From: an uncultured beta proteobacterium
GTDB taxonomy: Bacteria; Pseudomonadota; Gammaproteobacteria; Burkholderiales; Rhodocyclaceae
Reading direction: 5' to 3'
Length of the DNA: 5,738 nucleotides
NCBI GenBank assembly: GCA_903953145.1
Contig: CAJBIL010000351.1
Location: 1 to 5,738 of the forward strand
Under the pieces are notes generated by a model. It saw nothing but the letters and a program-made list of their open reading frames with translations. It did not search any database and was not told where the DNA came from. Below are positions 1 to 5,738 of the stretch, piece after piece. The stretch's first letter is position 1, and each line of letters opens with the position of its first letter. The position numbers and the translations under genes were made by a program.

Positions 1-2014
<2,014 letters not shown>

Positions 2015-2064
2015 CTTGCCTCCGCCGGTTTGCTGCCAGTTTTAGTTGCAGACGCGCTTTGCGC

Positions 2065-2886
2065 TCAGTCGCCACGCAGCAAATCGTTGATGCTGGTCTT
2101 GGCGCGTGTCTGGGCATCAACCTTTTTAACGATGACGGCACAGTAGAGGCTATAGCTGCCATCTTTCGACGGCAGATTCCCGGCGACAACCACAGAGCCG
2201 GGAGGTACGCGGCCGTAATGGACTTCGCCAGTTTCACGATCATAAATTTTCGTTGATTGGCCGATGTACACACCCATTGAAAGGACGGAGCCCTCCCCGA
2301 TAATGACGCCCTCAACCACCTCGGAGCGCGCACCAATAAAGCAGTTGTCTTCAATGATTGTCGGGTTAGCTTGCAATGGCTCAAGAACACCACCAATGCC
2401 GACACCGCCGGAAAGGTGAACATTCTTACCGATTTGCGCGCATGAACCGACCGCTGCCCAAGTATCAACCATCGTACCTTCATCGACGTAAGCACCGATA
2501 TTGACGAAGGAAGGCATCAGCACCACATTTTTTGCCAGATAGCAGCCACGCCGCGCACCGGCTGGCGGTACAACGCGAATTCCCGAACGGGCGAATTTCT
2601 CTGCATCATAATTTGCGAATTTGGTTTGCACCTTGTCGTAGTAGCGCATCGGGCCACCATCCATGACCTTGTTGTCCTCAAGGCGGAAAGACAGAAGAAC
2701 CGCTTTCTTGATCCACTGGTGCGTGATCCAGTCGCCATCGATTTTCTCGGCAACGCGTAATTTTCCTTCGTCAAGCTCACCAAGCACGGTCGCGACAGCC
2801 GCACCAATTTTTGCCGGTGCGCTATCAGGTTGCAGCGTGGCGCGGATTTCCCATGCGTCTTCGATGATCTGCTGGATTTCCTGCAT
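2065..2886 (-). CDS. dapD: Tetrahydrodipicolinate N-succinyltransferase
   Basis: This 273-residue protein is full length for the family (about 274). DapD transfers succinyl from succinyl-CoA to tetrahydrodipicolinate, giving N-succinyl-2-amino-6-oxopimelate, the committed step of the succinylase branch. It acts as a cytoplasmic trimer. An N-terminal helical region (1-100) is followed by left-handed beta-helix hexapeptide repeats (about 104-235), with [20 protein letters not shown] and [21 protein letters not shown] both recognisable. D141 and E189 sit at the positions of the acidic residues implicated in catalysis in mycobacterial DapD. The C-terminal part, including [19 protein letters not shown], is typical. 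The ATG at 2886 is 9 bases after the dapC stop and in the same frame, so the start cannot extend upstream. An AGGA Shine-Dalgarno overlaps the dapC TAG. Translation is probably coupled to dapC. Confidence 0.98.
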   Translation of the reverse strand: MQEIQQIIEDAWEIRATLQPDSAPAKIGAAVATVLGELDEGKLRVAEKIDGDWITHQWIKKAVLLSFRLEDNKVMDGGPMRYYDKVQTKFANYDAEKFARSGIRVVPPAGARRGCYLAKNVVLMPSFVNIGAYVDEGTMVDTWAAVGSCAQIGKNVHLSGGVGIGGVLEPLQANPTIIEDNCFIGARSEVVEGVIIGEGSVLSMGVYIGQSTKIYDRETGEVHYGRVPPGSVVVAGNLPSKDGSYSLYCAVIVKKVDAQTRAKTSINDLLRGD

Positions 2887-2895
2887 TTTCTTTTC

Positions 2896-4095
2896 CTAGA
2901 GTTTTAAGATGAATGAACGGATACGATCAGCGGCTTCAACACAATCAGCCAGTGGCGCAACCAGTGCGACACGAACGAAGCCAGCCCCCGGATTAACGCC
3001 TTGCGCCTCACGCGCCAGATAACTGCCCGGCACCAGCGAAACATTATAGTCGGCAAGCAAGCGTCGGACGAAGTCAGTATCACCCATGTTTTTCGGCGTG
3101 CGTGCCCAAAGATAAAAGCCGGCATCCGGCATGGTGGCACCCAGAACGTCGCCGAGCATGGGCGTTACGGCAGCAAATTTCTCCGTGTATTGACGACGAT
3201 TTTCCCGCACATGCGCTTCATCATTCCAGGCTGCGATGCTGGCCACCTGAACAGCAGGATTCATCGCACTGCCGTGGTAGGTGCGATAAAGCAGGTATTT
3301 TTTCAGAACCGTGGCATCGCCAGCGACAAAACCCGAGCGCATCCCCGGTACATTGGAGCGCTTCGACAGACTGGAAAACATGACCAAACGCTCAAAACCA
3401 CGGCCGAGAAGTTTGGCAGCCTGCAATCCACCAAGCGGCGGATTCGCTTCTTCAAAGAAAATCTCCGAGTAGCATTCATCCGAGGCAATAATAAAACCGT
3501 ACTTATCGGACAGCGCAAACAAACGCTTCCAATCCTCGAGATTCAATACTTTGCCCGTCGGGTTACCCGGCGAGCACACATAAAATAATTGAACCCGCTG
3601 CCACTCCTGATCCGTTAACGAAGCATAGTCAAAAGCAAAGTCATTTTCAGGCAAGGTATTCAGGAAACGTGGCTCGGCACCCGCGAGATAAGCAGCCCCT
3701 TCGTAAATCTGATAGAACGGATTGGGGCTGACAATCAAGGGCACGTAGCCTTTGGAGGGATCAATCACCACCTGTGCAAAAGCAAATAGCGCCTCGCGTG
3801 AACCGTTGACCGGGATGATCTCAGTCTCGCTATTGATACCCGCAAGCCCATAGCGACGCTCCAGCCATGCAGCAATCGCATGACGCAACGGGGGGTTACC
3901 CAGCGTGGTAGGATAATTCGCTAGTCCACCAAGACCAGCAGTCAGCGCCTCCTTGATGAAAGCGGGGGTAGCATGCTGTGGTTCGCCGATAGAAAGTTTG
4001 ATTTCGCGAAAATCGGGATTCGGTTTGATCCCGTCAAGCAACTGCCGAAGTTTTTCAAAGGGATAGGGCTGCAACTGGGCAAGATGAGGATTCAC
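2896..4095 (-). CDS. dapC: Succinyldiaminopimelate transaminase
   Basis: This 399-residue fold-type I, class I/II PLP aminotransferase transfers an amino group from glutamate to N-succinyl-2-amino-6-oxopimelate, giving N-succinyl-LL-diaminopimelate. The PLP site shows CSPGNPTG (174-181, N178), ASDECYSE (204-211, D206 and Y209), the Schiff-base lysine K245 in SSLSKRSNVPGMRSG, and R375 in GFVRVAL for the substrate carboxylate. The N-terminus with LQPYPFEKLRQLLDG is characteristic of proteobacterial DapC, and dapD follows directly, which supports DapC over other aminotransferases. The start codon is GTG at 4095. An in-frame TAA two codons upstream (4104-4102) rules out extension, and no clear Shine-Dalgarno is visible, only an A-rich run. 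This is the first gene of the putative dapC-dapD-pilU-dapE operon. Confidence 0.95.
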   Translation of the reverse strand: MNPHLAQLQPYPFEKLRQLLDGIKPNPDFREIKLSIGEPQHATPAFIKEALTAGLGGLANYPTTLGNPPLRHAIAAWLERRYGLAGINSETEIIPVNGSREALFAFAQVVIDPSKGYVPLIVSPNPFYQIYEGAAYLAGAEPRFLNTLPENDFAFDYASLTDQEWQRVQLFYVCSPGNPTGKVLNLEDWKRLFALSDKYGFIIASDECYSEIFFEEANPPLGGLQAAKLLGRGFERLVMFSSLSKRSNVPGMRSGFVAGDATVLKKYLLYRTYHGSAMNPAVQVASIAAWNDEAHVRENRRQYTEKFAAVTPMLGDVLGATMPDAGFYLWARTPKNMGDTDFVRRLLADYNVSLVPGSYLAREAQGVNPGAGFVRVALVAPLADCVEAADRIRSFILKL

Positions 4096-4118
4096 GTTTT
4101 TTTAGCAGTTAGTATCAG
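4091..4118 (+). promoter_or_regulatory. Candidate promoter of the EamA permease gene
   Basis: TTCACG (4091-4096) and TATCAG (4113-4118) are 16 bases apart on the plus strand, each matching 4 of 6 consensus bases. The predicted transcription start is near 4125, just ahead of the AAGGGG ribosome-binding site. The -35 box contains the complement of the dapC GTG start. The match is weak and rests mainly on position: with only 47 bases between the genes, the permease promoter must lie about here or inside dapC. Confidence 0.3.
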
Positions 4119-4125
4119 ACAAAGA

Positions 4126-4153
4126 ATTATAAGGGGCATCGCTTGGTGGTGAA
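4126..4153 (-). promoter_or_regulatory. Putative sigma-70 promoter of the dapC operon
   Basis: On the minus strand a perfect TATAAT -10 box (4131-4126) lies 16 bases downstream of TTCACC (4153-4148, 4 of 6 matches to TTGACA). Transcription would begin near 4119, leaving a leader of about 24 bases before the dapC GTG. That is too short for a lysine riboswitch. The -35 element falls inside the first codons of the divergent permease gene. Confidence 0.6.
4131..4136 (+). promoter_or_regulatory. Ribosome-binding site of the EamA permease
   Basis: AAGGGG is a near-consensus Shine-Dalgarno placed 6, 9 or 12 bases before the consecutive TTG, GTG and GTG codons. It supports a non-ATG start here; the next ATG, at 4177, is out of frame. 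Confidence 0.6.
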
Positions 4154-5045
4154 AGGCAGCACAAAGGAAATCCAGAATGGCAGTTCGTCGCGTGAGGATC
4201 GTACTGCGATTTCTGCATTGTTGACCGGGGCGCTAGTCTGGGGACTGATCTGGTATCCCTACCGCATTCTGCGCGACGCAGGTATTGACGGCATCCTCGC
4301 ATCAACAGCGACATATGGTGTTGCACTGATTCTGGGCGCATTCTTTTTTCGCCGATCACTTGGCAAGTTTATTCCCTCATGGAGCTTGTTCTGGCTGGCG
4401 CTTGCCGCCGGCGCCTGCAATCTGGGCTACGTCCTTGCCACACTGACCGGCGAGGTAATGCGTGTACTGCTTCTCTTTTATCTTGCACCGCTCTGGACCG
4501 TTCTGCTATCACGCGGTTTGCTTGGCGAACGCCTCAACCGCTTTGGGGTTTTTGTCGTACTTCTTTCTCTTGCCGGTGCCCTAACCATGCTCTGGCACCC
4601 AGGAATCGGGCTGCCAGTACCGCAAGACAGCGCTGACTGGCTAGGCCTTGGCGCAGGCTTTTCCTTCGCGCTCTTCAACGTATTGTCACGCCGCACAGAA
4701 CATGTCTCTATCGAGCTAAAGTCGCTGACCGCCTTTTTCGGTGTTGTTGTGCTTGGACTCATGTTATTACTGACCGGGATGGGCCATGCACAAATACCGA
4801 AACACAATTCAGCCTGGCTTCTAATCGGCCTCATCGGCTGCGTGCTGATCGTCGCTAATCTGGTTGTTCAATATGGCTTGGCCAACGTACCCGCCAACCG
4901 CGCAATCGTTGTCATGCTCTCGGAAGTAGGCTTCGCTGCGCTTTCCTCATGGCTACTGGCAGACGAAACCCCCGGCCTTCGGGAATGGGTAGGTGGAGCC
5001 ATGATTATTGCTGCCAGCATGTTCTCCGCACGAATGGAAAGTTGA
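4143..5045 (+). CDS. EamA/DMT-superfamily permease (drug/metabolite transporter)
   Basis: This 300-residue inner-membrane protein has two repeated EamA halves of five predicted helices each, about ten in total (near 22-42, 46-69, 81-101, 105-123, 133-150, 165-182, 194-212, 223-244, 252-273 and 282-296). The first half carries VMRVLLLFYLAPLWTVLLSR and the second RAIVVMLSEVGFAALSSWLL followed by ADETPGLREWVGGAMII, the repeated core with a charged loop typical of the family. A hydrophilic N-terminus of about 20 residues precedes helix 1. DMT proteins export or import small metabolites; the substrate cannot be read from the sequence, and transcription away from dapC does not prove an amino-acid substrate. 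The start is uncertain: AAGGGG (4131-4136) could serve TTG at 4143 (6-base spacing), GTG at 4146 (9) or GTG at 4149 (12). These change only two residues. Confidence 0.9.
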   Translation: MVVKGSTKEIQNGSSSREDRTAISALLTGALVWGLIWYPYRILRDAGIDGILASTATYGVALILGAFFFRRSLGKFIPSWSLFWLALAAGACNLGYVLATLTGEVMRVLLLFYLAPLWTVLLSRGLLGERLNRFGVFVVLLSLAGALTMLWHPGIGLPVPQDSADWLGLGAGFSFALFNVLSRRTEHVSIELKSLTAFFGVVVLGLMLLLTGMGHAQIPKHNSAWLLIGLIGCVLIVANLVVQYGLANVPANRAIVVMLSEVGFAALSSWLLADETPGLREWVGGAMIIAASMFSARMES

Positions 5046-5084
5046 ACGCAATTTTATGGTTTGAATACCCTGCATCAAAAAAAC

Positions 5085-5113
5085 TTGAGTGAATTGGAAC
5101 AAGTCTATATAAT
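5085..5113 (+). promoter_or_regulatory. Promoter of tRNA-Arg
   Basis: TTGAGT (5085-5090) and a perfect TATAAT (5108-5113) are separated by the ideal 17 bases. The predicted start is near 5120, about 13 bases before the mature tRNA 5' end. The stretch after the -10 box (GCTGCTC) is GC-rich, as in stable-RNA promoters under stringent control; that regulation is inferred. Confidence 0.8.
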
Positions 5114-5132
5114 GCTGCTCTTCGTTAAGTAT

Positions 5133-5209
5133 GCGCCCGTAGCTCAGCTGGATAGAGTACTTGGCTACGAACCAAGGGGTCGGGCGTTCGAATCGCTCCG
5201 GGCGCACCA
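5133..5209 (+). tRNA. tRNA-Arg(ACG)
   Basis: A complete 77-base tRNA with encoded CCA. The acceptor stem is GCGCCCG (5133-5139) with CGGGCGC (5199-5205), discriminator A5206 and CCA 5207-5209. The D stem is GCTC/GAGT with one G-T wobble. The anticodon stem CTTGG/CCAAG closes the loop CTACGAA, with anticodon ACG at 5167-5169; A34 is normally deaminated to inosine so that it reads CGU, CGC and CGA. The T arm is GGGCG, loop TTCGAAT, CGCTC with one G-T pair. It has its own promoter and a terminator hairpin 12 bases downstream. Confidence 0.98.
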
Positions 5210-5221
5210 GTAATTGCAAGT

Positions 5222-5260
5222 CAATCAGGCCAATCTTCGGATTGGCCTGATTGTTTGTTG
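5222..5260 (+). terminator. Rho-independent terminator after tRNA-Arg
   Basis: A perfect 14-bp stem (5222-5235 with 5240-5253) closes a TTCG tetraloop, an exceptionally stable loop. The tail is only moderately T-rich (TTTGTTG). It starts 12 bases after the tRNA CCA end and should end the tRNA-Arg transcript, possibly also read-through from the permease gene. Confidence 0.85.
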
Positions 5261-5362
5261 AATGAGATTAAAGATAGCCCTACAGTTTTGAATATCGGAA
5301 ATAGGCCTACCAAGCAAGAGAGCGCAGATTCCGGCACTGAAACTGCTGAATTACAGCTTACC
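5261..5362. other. Intergenic stretch with no recognisable gene
   Basis: No convincing coding frame, RNA gene or long repeat is seen between the tRNA-Arg terminator and the candidate tRNA-Ser promoter. The only local structure is a weak 4-bp inverted repeat, GCTG/CAGC, at 5345-5357. Confidence 0.5.
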
Positions 5363-5395
5363 TTTACAGCCGGTATTTTTCTCTTATGCTAAAAT
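5363..5395 (+). promoter_or_regulatory. Candidate promoter of tRNA-Ser
   Basis: TTTACA (5363-5368, 5 of 6 matches) is 16 bases before TATGCT (5385-5390). Overlapping it is an extended -10 element, TGCTAAAAT (5387-5395). Transcription would begin around 5397-5402, giving a 5' leader of about 75 bases to be trimmed from the tRNA. Which -10 box is used cannot be decided by eye. Confidence 0.45.
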
Positions 5396-5476
5396 CTTAA
5401 ACGAAGTTTTTTGCTTCATGATTCTTGAGAAAATTTAAGTGGATGTTTCGGCAACCACAGTTTTTCGAGAAATATT

Positions 5477-5566
5477 GGAGGTGTGCCAGAGTGGTTTAAT
5501 GGATCAGTCTTGAAAACTGACGAGGATGAAAGTCCTCCGTGAGTTCGAATCTCACCGCCTCCGCCA
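5477..5566 (+). tRNA. tRNA-Ser(TGA)
   Basis: A complete 90-base class II tRNA with encoded CCA. The acceptor stem is GGAGGTG (5477-5483) with CGCCTCC (5556-5562), including one T-G pair, discriminator G5563 and CCA 5564-5566. The anticodon stem TCAGT/ACTGA closes the loop CTTGAAA, with anticodon TGA at 5511-5513, which reads UCA and other UCN codons. The long variable arm, GAGGA (5522-5526) with TCCTC (5533-5537), and the G discriminator are serine identity features. The T arm is GTGAG, loop TTCGAAT, CTCAC. Confidence 0.98.
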
Positions 5567-5591
5567 ACGATTAACGACCGCTTAGAATCCT

Positions 5592-5625
5592 CGAACACTC
5601 TTACTTTACTTAATTAAGATGTTCG
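5592..5625. other. Imperfect inverted repeat downstream of tRNA-Ser
   Basis: CGAACA (5592-5597) pairs with TGTTCG (5620-5625) and, past a bulged C5598, TCTTA (5599-5603) pairs with TAAGA (5615-5619), giving 11 bp around an 11-base AT-rich loop. No T run follows, so it is a weak terminator candidate for tRNA-Ser. It could instead be a processing hairpin or protein-binding site. Confidence 0.4.
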
Positions 5626-5738
5626 GTTCCTGTATTCAAAAAGCCAAGGCCAAGAAGCCCTGGATTCAAAAACTGCGTATCGTCAATCAACCTAAAGCAG
5701 TAAGCTTAAAAGGACATCGACGCGATGGGCTTTCTTGA
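5619..5738 (+). CDS. Doubtful small basic ORF (39 residues), unknown function
   Basis: An open frame from ATG 5619 ends in TGA on the final base of the window. The predicted 39-residue peptide is very basic (7 Lys, 3 Arg, 1 Asp) and repeats the tripeptide IQK ten residues apart (6-8 and 16-18). No signal peptide, membrane helix or known domain is visible. Against a real gene: there is no Shine-Dalgarno before the ATG, the start lies inside the inverted repeat at 5592-5625, and a competing start in another frame sits at 5725. It may be chance, or a decayed remnant next to the tRNA. I do not recognise it. Confidence 0.2.
   Translation: MFGSCIQKAKAKKPWIQKLRIVNQPKAVSLKGHRRDGLS
5725..5738 (+). 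CDS. Possible start of a gene running off the right edge
   Basis: An ATG at 5725 has AAAGGA (5709-5714) ten bases upstream and would encode Met-Gly-Phe-Leu before the window ends. Several families, including enoyl-ACP reductase FabI, start with these four residues, but four residues cannot identify a protein. Treat it only as a potential start site. Confidence 0.25.

Noticed and set aside
2015..2064. Terminator between dapD and pilU
   Set aside because: Only a 4-bp GCGC repeat around three bases is present, with no T run, so read-through into pilU is expected.
3001..3588. Plus-strand 195-codon ORF opposite dapC
   Set aside because: It lies wholly antisense to well-conserved dapC motifs, with Arg/His-rich composition typical of shadow frames.
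4096..4142. Lysine riboswitch or attenuator upstream of dapC
   Set aside because: The predicted leader is only about 24 bases and the whole gap is 47 bases, far too short for a lysine riboswitch; no leader peptide with lysine codons is present.
4177..4224. 15-codon plus-strand minicistron inside the permease start, preceded by AAAGGA at 8-base spacing
   Set aside because: The ribosome-binding site looks good, but the frame is very short, overlaps the permease N-terminal coding region and has no independent support. It could be a leader peptide but probably arises by chance.
4953..5219. Minus-strand 88-codon ORF across tRNA-Arg, containing RPERFERPTPWF
   Set aside because: This is the familiar artefact produced by translating the antisense strand of tRNA-Arg; such entries recur in databases as hypothetical proteins. 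It also overlaps the end of the permease gene.
5416..5598. Minus-strand 60-codon ORF across tRNA-Ser, containing GGEIRTHGGLSSSSVFK
   Set aside because: This is the matching artefact from antisense translation of tRNA-Ser; the tRNA fold explains the sequence fully.
5133..5738. Prophage or genomic island integrated at a tRNA
   Set aside because: No integrase, no duplicated tRNA 3' end and no att-like direct repeat of tRNA sequence is visible in the window.

Overview
The window looks like a piece of a betaproteobacterial chromosome of moderate GC content. This is inferred from the kind of proteins encoded and from a PilU-type ATPase lying inside a diaminopimelate/lysine gene cluster; I cannot assign a genus. 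Nothing points to plasmid, phage or insertion-sequence DNA.

Minus strand, read from about 4095 down to 1: dapC (GTG start), dapD, a PilT/PilU-family type IV pilus retraction ATPase, and dapE, which is cut by the left edge. Gaps between genes are 9, 50 and 7 bases, so they look like one operon. A TATAAT-type promoter lies just upstream of dapC. The three dap products are the three consecutive enzymes of the succinylase branch that makes LL-diaminopimelate for lysine and peptidoglycan. The pilus ATPase has no obvious metabolic link to them.

Plus strand, 4143-5045: a ten-helix EamA/DMT-family permease diverges from dapC across only 47 bases. The promoters and 5' leaders of the two directions probably overlap.

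Plus strand, 5046-5738: tRNA-Arg(ACG) has a good sigma-70 promoter and a 14-bp terminator hairpin. About 270 bases follow with no gene except a candidate tRNA-Ser promoter, then tRNA-Ser(UGA). The last 170 bases hold an imperfect hairpin, a 30-base-spaced direct repeat, a doubtful 39-codon ORF ending on the last base of the window, and a possible new start codon at 5725. Two long minus-strand ORFs across the tRNAs are well-known tRNA translation artefacts.

Overall this is mainly a core housekeeping region. The most interesting points are the pilU gene in the dap operon, its unusual C-terminal tail, and a hairpin that could bring a distant Shine-Dalgarno sequence close to the dapE start. I found no convincing new biological system.
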